Source: LMUY01 sp964245075 | GTDB taxonomy: Bacteria > Pseudomonadota > Alphaproteobacteria > Acetobacterales > Acetobacteraceae | Assembly (NCBI GenBank): GCA_964245075.1 | Contig: CAXTLC010000014.1 | Span: forward strand, 3,806 to 67,805 | Direction: 5' to 3' | Length of the DNA: 64,000 nt | In this document: piece after piece, positions 27,894 through 37,034 of the stretch | How the letters are laid out: each line of letters opens with the position of its first letter | How positions within the stretch are numbered: the stretch's first letter is position 1 | Notes under the pieces: generated by a model | What the model saw: only the letters and a program-made list of their open reading frames with translations | The model's database searches: none | What the model was told of the DNA's origin: nothing | Position numbers and translations under genes: made by a program

Positions 27894-29125
27894 CCAGTCG
27901 GCTTGTCCTTGTAGGAGCAGGTGGTCGGCATCCGGGTCGCGTCCGCCTCGATCCGGCTGATGGTCTTGAAGCCCAGCCTGGTTTCCGGAAACACGTGCGG
28001 CAGGTCCGGCGCCAGCTCGGAGATGAACAGCGGCTGGATCAACTGGTGGTTGTCCGCCCGCATGTCCGAGACGCCGAGGGGCGTTTGCCGCCGCATCCCG
28101 CTCATGGCGGCGGCAACGCGGGTCGGGTCGGACGAGTCCGCCTGCTTCATGGCTGCGGCCAGCGTCTCGATCTCGTTCTCGATGTGCCAGTAGTAGAAGG
28201 TGCGGCCGAACCGCTTCTCGAAGGCATCCTGGATGTCGTCGACGCCGGGCACGTTGCCGGCCCAGGTGCTGACCTGCGCGTCACCCCGCGCGCCCGGCCC
28301 GGCGGCGGCCACCAGCACCTGGTCGCCGATGTAGTAGGTGAAGAAGCGGCCCTTGTAGCCGCTGTCCGCCGCCGCCTTGACCAGCAGCTCCAGATCGGCC
28401 CCCCAGTTGCCGGTGACCACCGCATCCGCGCCGGACGCCTGGATCTTGGCGATGTAGGGCGCGAAATCCTTCACCTTGCCCAGCGGCACCCGCTCCGCGC
28501 CGACGATCTGCAAGTCCGGGCGGCGGTCCGTCAGCATCGCCTCCGCCGCCTTCTGCACCGACACGCCGAACGAGTAGTCCGGGTTGAACACGTACACCTT
28601 GTGCACGTCCTTCTGGCTGACGAGGTAGTCCGCCAGCGCTCGCATCTTCATGTCGCTGTCCGCGTCGAAGCGGAACTGCCACCACGAGCATTTCTCGTTG
28701 GTCATTCCCGGGTCGACGGCGGCGTAGTTCAGGTACAGCACGGTCTTGGCCGGGTCGCGCCGGTTGTTCTTGCCGACCGCGTCCTCCAGCGCGAAGCCGA
28801 CCGACGAGCCGTTGCCCTGGGTCACGTAGTGGATGCCGTCGTCCACCGCCTTGCGCAGCAGGGTCAGCGACTTCTCCGGGCTGACCTCGTTGTCCATCGG
28901 CACGATCTCGAACCGGCGGCCCGGCCCGGCGGCGTTCGCGGCGTTCACCCGGTCCGCGGCGAAGCGGAAATGCTGCTCGCCCAGTTGCCCGGTCTGGGCC
29001 AAGGGGCCGCTCAACGGGTCGATGTAGGCGATGCGGACCGTCTCGTCCGCCCGTGCCGAGGGAACGGGGACAAGGGCGGTGGATGCCAGCAAACCCAGTA
29101 GTGCCGCGCCGATGTGCAGCCGCAT
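27890..29125 (-). CDS. Liv-type ABC importer periplasmic binding protein
   Basis: Periplasmic ligand-binding protein of 411 residues (type 1 fold). It has a signal peptide ending SARA at about residue 26, then VRIAYIDPLSGPLAQTGQLGEQ, the usual start of the mature LivK-like domain, and GNWGADLELLVKAAADSGYKG. First gene of the liv-pim operon, with GGAGGAG before the ATG at 29125. Substrate is probably a dicarboxylate or related acid because the enzymes downstream degrade such acids; amino acids cannot be ruled out. Confidence 0.9.
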   Translation of the reverse strand: MRLHIGAALLGLLASTALVPVPSARADETVRIAYIDPLSGPLAQTGQLGEQHFRFAADRVNAANAAGPGRRFEIVPMDNEVSPEKSLTLLRKAVDDGIHYVTQGNGSSVGFALEDAVGKNNRRDPAKTVLYLNYAAVDPGMTNEKCSWWQFRFDADSDMKMRALADYLVSQKDVHKVYVFNPDYSFGVSVQKAAEAMLTDRRPDLQIVGAERVPLGKVKDFAPYIAKIQASGADAVVTGNWGADLELLVKAAADSGYKGRFFTYYIGDQVLVAAAGPGARGDAQVSTWAGNVPGVDDIQDAFEKRFGRTFYYWHIENEIETLAAAMKQADSSDPTRVAAAMSGMRRQTPLGVSDMRADNHQLIQPLFISELAPDLPHVFPETRLGFKTISRIEADATRMPTTCSYKDKPTG

Positions 29126-29266
29126 GGCTCCGTCTCCTCCGGTCGATGCTTGTCAACGGGCACTTGCCGGCCCGCGCGCATTCCTGTTTCGTGATCCTAG
29201 GCCGCTGCTGTCTGCCGTCAATGCCGATCGGCGCAGGCGGCGGCCGTGCCAACCAGGACATGGCCC

Positions 29267-30217
29267 ATGCCCGTTCCCGCCATCTTCGACCGGCTCCGCC
29301 TGCCCGTGATCGCCTCGCCGCTGTTCATCATGTCCACCCCGGATCTGGTGATCGCGCAGTGCCGCGCCGGCGTCGTCGGCTCGTTCCCCGCGTTGAATGC
29401 CCGCCCGGCGCCCGTGCTGGAGGAGTGGTTCCGCCGCTTGGACGGGGAACTGGGCGCGGCGGACGCGCCCTACGCGGTCAACCAGATCGTGCACCGGTCC
29501 AACGACCGGCTGATGCACGACGTCGAGCTCTGCGTGAAGTACAAGGCGCCCATCGTCATCACCTCCCTCGGCGCGCGGGAGGAGGTGTTCGAGGCGGTGC
29601 ATTCCTACGGCGGCATCGTGCTGCATGACGTCATCAACGACGCGTTTGCCCGCAAGGCGATCGCCAAGGGAGCGGACGGGCTGATCGCGGTGGCGGCTGG
29701 CGCCGGCGGCCACGCCGGGACGATCTCGCCGTTCGCGCTGGTCGGCGAGATCCGGAGCTGGTTCGACGGGCCGCTCGCCCTGTCCGGCGCCATCGCCACC
29801 GGGGACGCGGTGCTGGCGGCGCAGGCGATGGGGGCGGATTTCGGCTATATCGGCTCCGCCTTCATCGCCACGGCGGAGGCCAATGCGGACCCGGCCTACA
29901 AGCAAATGCTGGTGGAGTCCGCCGCGGGCGACATCGTTTACACCAACCTGATCACCGGCGTGCACGGCAACTACCTCAAGGGCAGCCTCGTGCGCGCCGG
30001 GCTGGACCCGGACAACCTGCCGGTGAGCGACCCCACCGCCATGAACTTCGGCAGCGGCCGGGCCAAGGCCTGGAAGGACATCTGGGGCAGCGGCCAGGGC
30101 ATCGGCGCCGTCCGGTCCGTGCTGCCCGCCGCCGAGCTGGTCGAGAAGCTGTCCCGCGAGTACGCCGCCGCCCGCGCGCGGATGGGCCTGGCGCCGATGG
30201 CGGCCCGCGCGGCGTGA
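29267..30217 (+). CDS. Nitronate monooxygenase family protein
   Basis: FMN-dependent TIM-barrel enzyme of 316 residues. Family marks are LPVIASPLFIMSTPDLVIAQCRAG at the N-terminus, KGADGLIAVAAGAGGHAGTISPFAL (FMN phosphate region; GAGGHAG with the catalytic-type histidine) and GDAVLAAQAMGADFGYIGSAFIAT. Nitronate monooxygenases detoxify alkyl nitronates; relatives may be 2-nitropropane dioxygenase-like proteins of unknown substrate. ATG 29267 is used. It overlaps the ChaC gene and is divergent from the liv-pim operon. Confidence 0.87.
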   Translation: MPVPAIFDRLRLPVIASPLFIMSTPDLVIAQCRAGVVGSFPALNARPAPVLEEWFRRLDGELGAADAPYAVNQIVHRSNDRLMHDVELCVKYKAPIVITSLGAREEVFEAVHSYGGIVLHDVINDAFARKAIAKGADGLIAVAAGAGGHAGTISPFALVGEIRSWFDGPLALSGAIATGDAVLAAQAMGADFGYIGSAFIATAEANADPAYKQMLVESAAGDIVYTNLITGVHGNYLKGSLVRAGLDPDNLPVSDPTAMNFGSGRAKAWKDIWGSGQGIGAVRSVLPAAELVEKLSREYAAARARMGLAPMAARAA

Positions 30218-30894
30218 CGGACCCCATCCTTACCCGGGCGCTGCTGGAAGCGGGCGGGATCGACGCCATGGTCGCCCGCGCCCACCCCGAGCTGCGGCTG
30301 CTGACGGGGGCGGAACGGGCGGAATCTCTGGGCAGAACATTGGCCGAGCGGCCCCCCGGGGGTGCGGCGTGGCTGTTCGGCTACGGCTCGCTGATCTGGA
30401 ACCCGACCGTGCTGTTCGAGGAGCGCCGGGTCGCGACGGTGCATGGCTGGCACCGCGCGTTCTGCCTGTCCACCCGGGCCGGCCGCGGCACGGCGGACAA
30501 TCCCGGCCTGGTGCTGGGCCTGGACGAGGGCGGCGCCTGCACGGGGGTGGCGTTCCGCATCGCGGAGGATCTGCTGGAGCAGGAACTGGCCCTGCTGTGG
30601 CGCCGCGAGATGCTGGCCGGCAGCTACGTGCCCCGCTGGCTGGCGCTGGAAGACCCGACGGGCGAGCCATTCGGCCACGCGGTGGCGTTCACCATCAACC
30701 CGGACGCCGAGCAGTATGCCGGCGCGCTGGCGAAGGAAACGGTGATCCGCACCCTGGCCACCGCCGCCGGCGAGCTTGGCAGTTGCGCCAGCTACCTGTT
30801 CCAGACCAGCGAGGGATTGCGGGCGGCCGGGATCGTGGACGCGGAGCTGGACCAGTTGGCTACGGCGGTGCGGGCGGCGCAGGCGGTTCAGTGA
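30214..30894 (+). CDS. chaC: Glutathione-specific gamma-glutamylcyclotransferase (ChaC-like)
   Basis: Cleaves cytosolic glutathione to 5-oxoproline and Cys-Gly. The 226-residue product has the substrate-binding motif FGYGSLIWNP (about 56-65) and the WHRAFC segment, then GVAFRI and the ELALLWRREM region, where the second glutamate/arginine pair matches the catalytic glutamate position in ChaC. GTG start at 30214 overlaps the upstream stop (GTGA). Assignment to glutathione rests on the ChaC family. Confidence 0.88.
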   Translation: MTDPILTRALLEAGGIDAMVARAHPELRLLTGAERAESLGRTLAERPPGGAAWLFGYGSLIWNPTVLFEERRVATVHGWHRAFCLSTRAGRGTADNPGLVLGLDEGGACTGVAFRIAEDLLEQELALLWRREMLAGSYVPRWLALEDPTGEPFGHAVAFTINPDAEQYAGALAKETVIRTLATAAGELGSCASYLFQTSEGLRAAGIVDAELDQLATAVRAAQAVQ

Positions 30895-30993
30895 GGGGCG
30901 TGCAGATGGTCCGACCCATGCGCGCAGGGAAATTCAGTAACCACTTCCGATAACGCTCGCAATTGCGCGGAAATCCAACTTGGAGTTGAAAGC

Positions 30994-31026
30994 CGACGCA
31001 ACACAGTTTTCCATCCAACTGCGTCG
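30994..31026. terminator. Hairpin between convergent genes, possible two-way terminator
   Basis: CGACGCA (30994-31000) pairs with TGCGTCG (31020-31026) around a 19-base loop in the 148-base gap between the convergent chaC and glycosyltransferase genes. No clear T-run on either side. Nothing else was seen in the gap. Confidence 0.3.
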
Positions 31027-31042
31027 CGCCGACCCGCCCGCC

Positions 31043-32215
31043 CTACTTCGCGAGCACGGCCCGCCCCCCCATCCGGCGCACCATGCGGCGGACGCCGAGC
31101 GGCATGCCGGCGCGCAGCGCCCACCGCGCCACCACCAGCGGGTAGAGCCGCAAGGGCGCCAGCCGCAGCGCCGCCGCCCCCTTGCCTTCGGCCAGCAGAC
31201 GCGCGGCCGTGCCCGACAGCATCCGGGTGCACACGGCGCGGCTGGACGCCGTCATCTCCGGCAGCGCGCGCACCAGCGTGTCCCGGATGTAGCCGCAATC
31301 CTCCATGTCGAGCTCGTATGGCCGGTGGCTCGACAGCTCCAGCAGCTTGGCGCAAACCGCCGGGGCCAGCAGCGCCGCCTCCGCCGGGTCCAGCCCGCGG
31401 CTGCCCACGCGCACGATGCCCTCCAGCGAGCGCGCCCCCAGGCACTCGGCCAGCGCCGAGCGGGGGAACGCCAGGTCTTCCCGCCCAGCCCGGCGGCGCA
31501 GCGCCGAGATCCCCGCCAACTGCGAGTTGAGCGCCGACACGCGGCCGTTCAGCACGGACATCCCGGTGATGCTCCGCCCGTGGATGCGGAACTCGCCCAG
31601 CACGTCCGGCATGTTCGCGAGCGTGCCCACTTCCTGCAAGCGCCAGTACAGGTCGGTATCCTCGGAATGGAAGACATAGCGGTAGCCGCCCACGGCCTCC
31701 ACGGCGGCGCGCCGCACCATCAGGAACGGGTGGATGAGGTATGGCTCCCGCTGCGGGCACTCGCGCGGGTCAGCGAGGTCCGGCGAGGGCAGGTGCAAAG
31801 GCGGCCCAAGCACGCGCCCGGCGTCGTCGATGTGGCGGATCGCGCCGGACACGGCGCTGCAACCGGGGTGCGCGTGCAGAAAGGCGAGCTGCTTCTCGAA
31901 CCGGTCCGGGCTGGCCAGGTCGTCGGCGTCATGCCGGGCGACCATGGAGGCGGTGCAGGTTGCCAGGCCCGCGTTCAGCGCGTCCACGATGCCGCCGTTC
32001 GGCCGGTCCAGCAGCACGACCCGGCTGTCCGCGTCGGCCAAGCGCCGCACGATCTCCCGCGTTCCATCGGTCGAGCCGTCGTTGACGACGATGATCCGGA
32101 TGTCGCGGACGGTCTGCGCCTGGATGCTGGCCACCGCGCTCTCGATCGTCTTGGCGCCGTTGTAGGCGGGGATCACCACGTCCACGAGCGGCGGGGCGGC
32201 GTCATCCGAACTCAT
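31043..32215 (-). CDS. Family 2 glycosyltransferase
   Basis: GT-A fold sugar transferase of 390 residues. The donor-binding segments are VDVVIPAYNGAKTIESAVASI (N-terminus), VVNDGSTDGTREI and the metal motif DADD at 96-99, followed by GGYRYVFHSEDTDLYWRL, the acceptor/catalytic ED region. The C-terminal 180 residues are helical and ungrouped. It is a lone gene with no other polysaccharide genes nearby, so the product (capsule, lipid or protein glycan) is not clear. ATG at 32215. Confidence 0.87.
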   Translation of the reverse strand: MSSDDAAPPLVDVVIPAYNGAKTIESAVASIQAQTVRDIRIIVVNDGSTDGTREIVRRLADADSRVVLLDRPNGGIVDALNAGLATCTASMVARHDADDLASPDRFEKQLAFLHAHPGCSAVSGAIRHIDDAGRVLGPPLHLPSPDLADPRECPQREPYLIHPFLMVRRAAVEAVGGYRYVFHSEDTDLYWRLQEVGTLANMPDVLGEFRIHGRSITGMSVLNGRVSALNSQLAGISALRRRAGREDLAFPRSALAECLGARSLEGIVRVGSRGLDPAEAALLAPAVCAKLLELSSHRPYELDMEDCGYIRDTLVRALPEMTASSRAVCTRMLSGTAARLLAEGKGAAALRLAPLRLYPLVVARWALRAGMPLGVRRMVRRMGGRAVLAK

Positions 32216-32251
32216 GGTGGACTCCTGCGCAACATGGAGCGCCGGCAGTTT

Positions 32252-33667
32252 CTACCTGATCACGGCTTGCGGCACATCATAAGCTTGCAGCTCCCGCCAA
32301 TGCCGCTCCAGGTCGCCCGTGAACAGCCCGCGGGTCAGCCCGGACACCAGCTTGGGCACCGCCGTGGTCATCGCGTTGATGGAGGAGCCGGACGGGCCGA
32401 AGCTCATCGTGGACGCGATGCTGAACAGGTGCACGTCGCGGATCCACTCCGCCTGGCCCGGCACGCGCGGCACCAAGCTGAAATCAGGCGCCAGGTACGG
32501 GAAGCGGCCCAGCCGGTCATCCCGCTCGGCCGGCGGCGGCTGGTAGCGGTCGGACCAGCGGGCGATGTCCCCGGCCATGCGGCGCAGCTCCGGGCGGCGG
32601 GTGAAGTCCATTTCCACCCCCGTGCCGCAGATCACGAAATCCGCCTCGAACGTGCCGCGTGGGGTGTCGAACGCCACCGTGTTCCCCACGGCGCGGGCAG
32701 CCGTCCAGGGCGCGCCGGTCACCAGGCGGAACGCGGCGTGCCGGGCGCAGCGGTCGAAGGTCGGTTGCGGAAAGCCTTCGCGCATGCCCCCGATGCGGCT
32801 CATGAACCGCCAGCGCCACGCGTCGTCGAGGTCCGACAGGTGGCGGAGGAAGCCGGCGAAGGTCAGCCAGCGGTACGGCTGCACCACCTGCGGCTCCGCC
32901 CGGCGGCAATACAGCGCCACGTCGGCCGCGCCCGCCTCCAGCGCGGCGGCGGCGTTGTCGAACGCGGACGCGCCGGCGCCCAGCACCGCCACCCGGCGCC
33001 CGCGCAGGGCGGCGAAGTCGATCGGGTCCGCGGCGTGGGCGCGCAAGGCGGCGGGCAGGGCGGCCAGCACCGGTGGCATCCACCATTCCCCCATGCCGTC
33101 CTGCCCGGTCGCCAGCACCACCTTGCGGGCGTAGCGCGTCCCGCCATCCGCGAACGTGGCGGCCAGCAGCCCGCCCCCGGCCGGGGCGATGTCCGTGACC
33201 GCCGTGCTGTTCCGCACCGGGACGCCGACCGTGTCGCGCACCCAGCCGAGATAGGCGGCCCAGTCCTCCCGCGCGATCAGACCCAGGGATCGCCAGTGCG
33301 CCGGGCCGTGCCGCGCCTCGTGCCAGGATTGGTAGCACAGGCTGGGCAGGTCCAGGTCCGGCCCGGTGTAGTCCTTGGGCGAGCGCAGGGTGTGCATGCG
33401 GGCGTAGCTCAGCCAGGGCCCTTCCGCGTCCCGGGCGGCGCGGTCCACCACCAGGATGTTGTCCACCTGCGCCCGCAGCAACCCCACCGCGATCCCGAGG
33501 CCGGACTGGCCGCCGCCCACCACCAGCACGTCCAGCGCCGGCTCGCCATCCGGCCCGATGCGCGGTTGCAGCCACTTGGCGCGCGGGTGGGCGACGCGGT
33601 CGAGGTCGTCGCGCACCCGGGCGGCCAGCGCCGCCAGCGCGTCCAGCGGCCCGTGGTTATCCGGCAA
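32252..33667 (-). CDS. NAD(P)/FAD-binding monooxygenase-like flavoprotein
   Basis: A 471-residue two-dinucleotide-fold flavoprotein like Baeyer-Villiger or N-hydroxylating monooxygenases. The first motif is VVGGGQSGLGIAVGL (about 49-63), the second RVAVLGAGASAFDNAAAAL (NADPH), and VICGTGVEMDFTRRPEL is the ATG-like segment near the C-terminus. Substrate unknown. The start is a TTG at 33667 with GGAGG six bases before it, overlapping the SDR stop by 11 bases; an upstream frame adds arginine-rich shadow sequence. The pair with the SDR suggests linked oxidation steps. Confidence 0.82.
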   Translation of the reverse strand: MPDNHGPLDALAALAARVRDDLDRVAHPRAKWLQPRIGPDGEPALDVLVVGGGQSGLGIAVGLLRAQVDNILVVDRAARDAEGPWLSYARMHTLRSPKDYTGPDLDLPSLCYQSWHEARHGPAHWRSLGLIAREDWAAYLGWVRDTVGVPVRNSTAVTDIAPAGGGLLAATFADGGTRYARKVVLATGQDGMGEWWMPPVLAALPAALRAHAADPIDFAALRGRRVAVLGAGASAFDNAAAALEAGAADVALYCRRAEPQVVQPYRWLTFAGFLRHLSDLDDAWRWRFMSRIGGMREGFPQPTFDRCARHAAFRLVTGAPWTAARAVGNTVAFDTPRGTFEADFVICGTGVEMDFTRRPELRRMAGDIARWSDRYQPPPAERDDRLGRFPYLAPDFSLVPRVPGQAEWIRDVHLFSIASTMSFGPSGSSINAMTTAVPKLVSGLTRGLFTGDLERHWRELQAYDVPQAVIR

Positions 33668-34388
33668 GCCAGCCTCCGTCCACGGCCAGCTCGGTTCCGG
33701 TGGTGAAGCTGGACGCGTCGCTGGCGAGGTACAACGCCGCTTCCGCCACTTCCTCCGCACGGCCGAAGCGGGCCATGGGGTGGCGGGCGAGCGAGGCGGC
33801 GCGCGGCTGCGCCGGGTCGGCGGCGCGGGCGAAGGAGCGGTGGAGCAGGGGCGTGTCGATGGCGCCCGGCAGGATGGCGTTCGCCCGCACGCCGTCGGGC
33901 GCGTGGTCCAGCGCCACCGTGCGCGTCATGCTCAGGATGGCTCCCTTGGCGGCGATGTAGGCGATGTTGTTGCGCCCGCCGGCGCGTGCCAGTTGCGAGC
34001 CGACGGTGACGATGCTGCCGCCGCGTTGCGCTTGCATGGCCGGCAGCACGGCGCGGACCCATAGCCAGGTTCCCCACACGTGGACGCGCATCGTGGCCTC
34101 GAAATCCGCCGGGGTGACCGTCACCGCGGTGCCGCCGCGGGAGAAGCCGGCTGCGGTCACCAGTATGTCGATGCGGCCCCACTGGGCGAGCACGGCCGAC
34201 GCGTCCGCTTCGGCGCGGCCGGGTTCGGCCACGTCGCCCGTGCGCCGGAGCGCGCCGGGAAGGTCGGCGACGTCCCGGTCGACGATGCAGACCCGCGCGC
34301 CTTCGCGGAGGAACAGCCGGGCGGTGGCCAGGCCGATGCCGGAAGCGCCGCCGGTGACGACCGCGACCTTGCCAGCGAGGCGGGTCAT
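33657..34388 (-). CDS. SDR family oxidoreductase
   Basis: Short-chain dehydrogenase of 243 residues. NAD(P) motif TGGASGIG near residue 12, catalytic serine in VTVGSQLA, and YIAAK for the tyrosine-lysine pair, then ILPGAIDTPL; all complete. Start at ATG 34388; a longer frame (34433) runs into a dispersed repeat and would add RRALSRKEKD. Translationally coupled to the flavoprotein gene. Substrate unknown. Confidence 0.88.
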   Translation of the reverse strand: MTRLAGKVAVVTGGASGIGLATARLFLREGARVCIVDRDVADLPGALRRTGDVAEPGRAEADASAVLAQWGRIDILVTAAGFSRGGTAVTVTPADFEATMRVHVWGTWLWVRAVLPAMQAQRGGSIVTVGSQLARAGGRNNIAYIAAKGAILSMTRTVALDHAPDGVRANAILPGAIDTPLLHRSFARAADPAQPRAASLARHPMARFGRAEEVAEAALYLASDASSFTTGTELAVDGGWLAG

Positions 34389-34404
34389 GCGGACGTCCCC
34401 ATCT

Positions 34405-34494
34405 TTCTCCTTTCGGGAGAGGGCTCGACGCAACGGCGATCCGCCGGGTTTGCGCCAGGCCCCACCCAGCCCTTTCCCTGGGGGAAGAGGGCTC
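34405..34494. repeat. Dispersed palindromic repeat, copy D (two parts)
   Basis: Between the SDR and the ABC genes. Part one TCTCC-TTTC-GGGAGAGGGC (34405-34424), part two CCCCACCCAGCCCTTTCCC TGG GGGAAGAGGGC (34460-34494). Related in wording to copies A, B, C, E and F. Confidence 0.6.
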
Positions 34495-34515
34495 TCTGCG
34501 ACAGGGCTGGGACGT

Positions 34516-36174
34516 TCACGCCATCACCTCCGCCCGCCGGGCGGGCTCGAAATGCGGCACGGCGTCCAGCAGTGCCCGGGTGTAGTCAGCCTGCGGGTCG
34601 GCGAACACGCGGGCGCTTGGCCCGGCCTCCACGACCCGGCCGTTCTGCAGCACCACCAGATCCTGGCACAGCATGCGCACCACGTTCAGGTCGTGGCTGA
34701 CGAACAGCAGGGCGATGCCGTCCTCCCGCCGCAACTGGTCCAGCAACTGCAAGACGGCCGCCTGGATCGACACGTCCAGCGCCGCCGTCGGCTCGTCCAG
34801 CACCAGCAGGCGGGGGCGCGGAGCGATGGCGCGGGCGATGCCCACCCGCGCTTTCTGCCCGCCCGAGAGCTGGTGCGGGAAGCGGCCCATCAGCTCCCGC
34901 GGCAACCCGGCGCGCCCGGCGGCCTCGCCGACCCGCGCGTGGAGGGCGGCGCCGCCGCGCATCCCTTCCAGCCGGCGCAGCGGGTGGGCGATGCTGTCGA
35001 ACGCGGTCCAGCGCGGGTTGAGGCTGTCATGCGGGTCCTGGAACACGATCTGCACCGCGCGGCGCAGGGGCGAGCGGTGGAACTCCCGCGCCGGGAGGGT
35101 GTCGATGCGCTCGCCCGCGAGGACGATCTCGCCGGCGTCCGGGTCGATCAGGCGGCAGATCAGCCGGGACAGCGTGCTCTTGCCCGATCCGGACTCGCCC
35201 ACCAGGCCCAGGCTGCCGCCGGGCGGCAGGCTGAACGAAACGTCGGCCACCGCGTGCACCGGGCCGGGAAAGGTCTTCACCAGGCGTCGGACATCGAGCA
35301 GCGCGCCTTCTTGCCGCTGCTCCATTTGGGAAAGGGCCGGGGTGGGGGGGCTTCCCACGGTGGGGACGGGCGCGAGATCCGCCAGCGTCGAGCGCCGCGT
35401 GGGCGAGGCCGCGATCAGCCGCTGCGTGTAGGGATGGCGCGGCCCGGCGAACAGCCCGGCAGTCGCCCCCGCTTCCACGACCCGGCCGTGCTCCATCACC
35501 GCGATCGCGCCGCAATAACGGGCCGCCAGGCCGAGGTCGTGGGTGATCAGCAGCATGGCCATGCCCCGGTCCGCCACCAGGCCCGCCAGCAGGTCCATCA
35601 CCGTCTTCTGCGTGGTCACGTCCAGCCCCGTCGTCGGCTCGTCCGCGATCAGCAGCGCGGGCTCGCAGGCCATCGCCATGGCGATCATCACCCGCTGGCA
35701 CATGCCGCCGGACAGTTCCGCCGGGTAGGCGCGCAGGCGGCGCTCCGGGTCCCGGATCCGCACGGCGCGCAGCAGGTCCAGCGCGGCGCCGCGCGCGTCG
35801 GCGGCGGACACCGGGCGGTGCGCGCGCAGCACGTCGGCGATCTGGCCCTCCACCGTGCGGATCGGGTTCAGCGCGGCGCGCGGGTTCTGGAAGATCATGG
35901 ACATCGCGGCCCCCCGCAGCCGCCGCAGGCCGGCCGGTGCGGCGCGCGTGATGTCCTGCCCGCGGAACAGCACCCGGCCCGCGGCGATGCGCCCCGCGCG
36001 GTCCAGCAGCCGCATCGCCGCCAAGGCGGTGACCGACTTGCCGGACCCGCTCTCCCCTACCACGCCCAGCGTCTGCCCGGGCGGGAGGCTGAGGCTGACG
36101 CCGCGCACCGCCTCCACCGTGCCGCCGCGCGTGGCGAACGACACGCGCAGGTCCTGGATCTCCAGCAGGGTCAT
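34516..36174 (-). CDS. Fused tandem ATPase of a peptide/nickel-type ABC importer (DppD-DppF fusion)
   Basis: A 552-residue protein that holds both ATP-binding subunits of one importer. Domain 1 has Walker A GESGSGKS (40-47), signature LSGGMCQ (154-160) and Walker B LLIADEPTTGLD; domain 2 has Walker A GESGSGKST (325-333), LSGGQKA and LLVLDEPTAALD, so both look active. The linker SPPTPALSQMEQRQEG (275-290) is encoded by a dispersed repeat (copy E), suggesting that the fusion came from a repeat placed between two genes. Neither half has the cysteine-rich C-terminal segment usual in DppD/DppF. ATG 36174 overlaps the permease stop. Confidence 0.9.
   Translation of the reverse strand: MTLLEIQDLRVSFATRGGTVEAVRGVSLSLPPGQTLGVVGESGSGKSVTALAAMRLLDRAGRIAAGRVLFRGQDITRAAPAGLRRLRGAAMSMIFQNPRAALNPIRTVEGQIADVLRAHRPVSAADARGAALDLLRAVRIRDPERRLRAYPAELSGGMCQRVMIAMAMACEPALLIADEPTTGLDVTTQKTVMDLLAGLVADRGMAMLLITHDLGLAARYCGAIAVMEHGRVVEAGATAGLFAGPRHPYTQRLIAASPTRRSTLADLAPVPTVGSPPTPALSQMEQRQEGALLDVRRLVKTFPGPVHAVADVSFSLPPGGSLGLVGESGSGKSTLSRLICRLIDPDAGEIVLAGERIDTLPAREFHRSPLRRAVQIVFQDPHDSLNPRWTAFDSIAHPLRRLEGMRGGAALHARVGEAAGRAGLPRELMGRFPHQLSGGQKARVGIARAIAPRPRLLVLDEPTAALDVSIQAAVLQLLDQLRREDGIALLFVSHDLNVVRMLCQDLVVLQNGRVVEAGPSARVFADPQADYTRALLDAVPHFEPARRAEVMA
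35305..35349. repeat. Dispersed palindromic repeat, copy E, inside a coding region
   Basis: Reads TTGCCGCTGCTCCATTTGGG on the plus strand, followed by AAAGGGCCGGGGTGGGGGG. It shares GGGCCGGGGTG with copies B and C. Translated on the minus strand as the linker of the fused ATPase without breaking frame. Confidence 0.65.
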
Positions 36175-37034
36175 GTCCGCATCCGGGGGTCCAGCATGTC
36201 CCGCAGCCCGTCGCCCAGCAGGTTGAAGCACAGCACGCTCAGCATCAGCGCCAGGCCCGGGAACGCCACCAGCCACCACTTGCCGCTGGTGATGAAACGC
36301 GCGCCTTCCGCGACCATGATGCCCCATTCCGGCGTCGGCGCCTGCACGCCCAGGCCGATGAAGCTGAGCCCGGCGGCATTCAGGATCGCCCAGCCGAGGT
36401 TGAGCGAGATCTGCACCGCCATCGCCGGCAGCACGTTGGGCAGCAAGGAGCGCAGCACCACGGAAAGGTGGCCGTCCCCGCAGGCCCGCGCCGCCTCCAC
36501 CCACCCGGCGTTGCGGCGCACGTTCACCTCCGCCCGGGCGAAGCGGATGTAGAACGGCAGGTTGATCACCGCGGTGGCGATGATGATGTTCTCCATCCGG
36601 TTGCCGAGGGCGGCCACCAGCGCCATCGCCAGCACGAACAGCGGGAACGCCATCAGCACGTCGGTGACCCGCCCCACCCAGCGGTCCAGCCATCCGCCAC
36701 GGTAGCCGCAGAACCCCCCCAGGGCGGCGCCCGCGGCGAAGGAAACGCCGACCGCGACGAAGGCGATGAACAGGTCCAGCCGCGCCGCGACCAGGATGCG
36801 GGAAAGGATGTCCCGCCCGAGCTGGTCCGTGCCCGCCCAGTGCGCGGCCCCCGGCGGCAGCAGGGCGTGCGGCACGTCGGAGGCGACCGGGTCGTACGGC
36901 GCCAGCCAGGGCGCCGCCAGCGCCAGCAGCGCCAGCACGGTCATGCCGCAAGCCGCGACGGCGGTGACCGGGTTGGACCGCAGCACGAAGGCGGCGTGCG
37001 CGCCGAACGCCGGACGGCCGGCCGCGAGGCTCAC
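36171..37034 (-). CDS. Peptide/nickel-type ABC importer permease (DppC-like)
   Basis: Inner-membrane permease of 287 residues with about six helices. Family segments are GTDQLGRDILSRILVAARLDL, LADVLMAFPLFVLAMALVAALG-type region, EAARACGDGHLSVVLRSLLPNVLPA (EAA loop that contacts the ATPase) and LGLGVQAPTPEWGIMVAEGA. GTG at 37034 overlaps the DppB stop (GTGA). Pairs with the next permease. Confidence 0.91.
   Translation of the reverse strand: MSLAAGRPAFGAHAAFVLRSNPVTAVAACGMTVLALLALAAPWLAPYDPVASDVPHALLPPGAAHWAGTDQLGRDILSRILVAARLDLFIAFVAVGVSFAAGAALGGFCGYRGGWLDRWVGRVTDVLMAFPLFVLAMALVAALGNRMENIIIATAVINLPFYIRFARAEVNVRRNAGWVEAARACGDGHLSVVLRSLLPNVLPAMAVQISLNLGWAILNAAGLSFIGLGVQAPTPEWGIMVAEGARFITSGKWWLVAFPGLALMLSVLCFNLLGDGLRDMLDPRMRT

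Noticed and set aside
33964..36552. 862-codon plus-strand frame over the ABC genes
   Set aside because: Shadow of the SDR, fused ATPase and permease genes.
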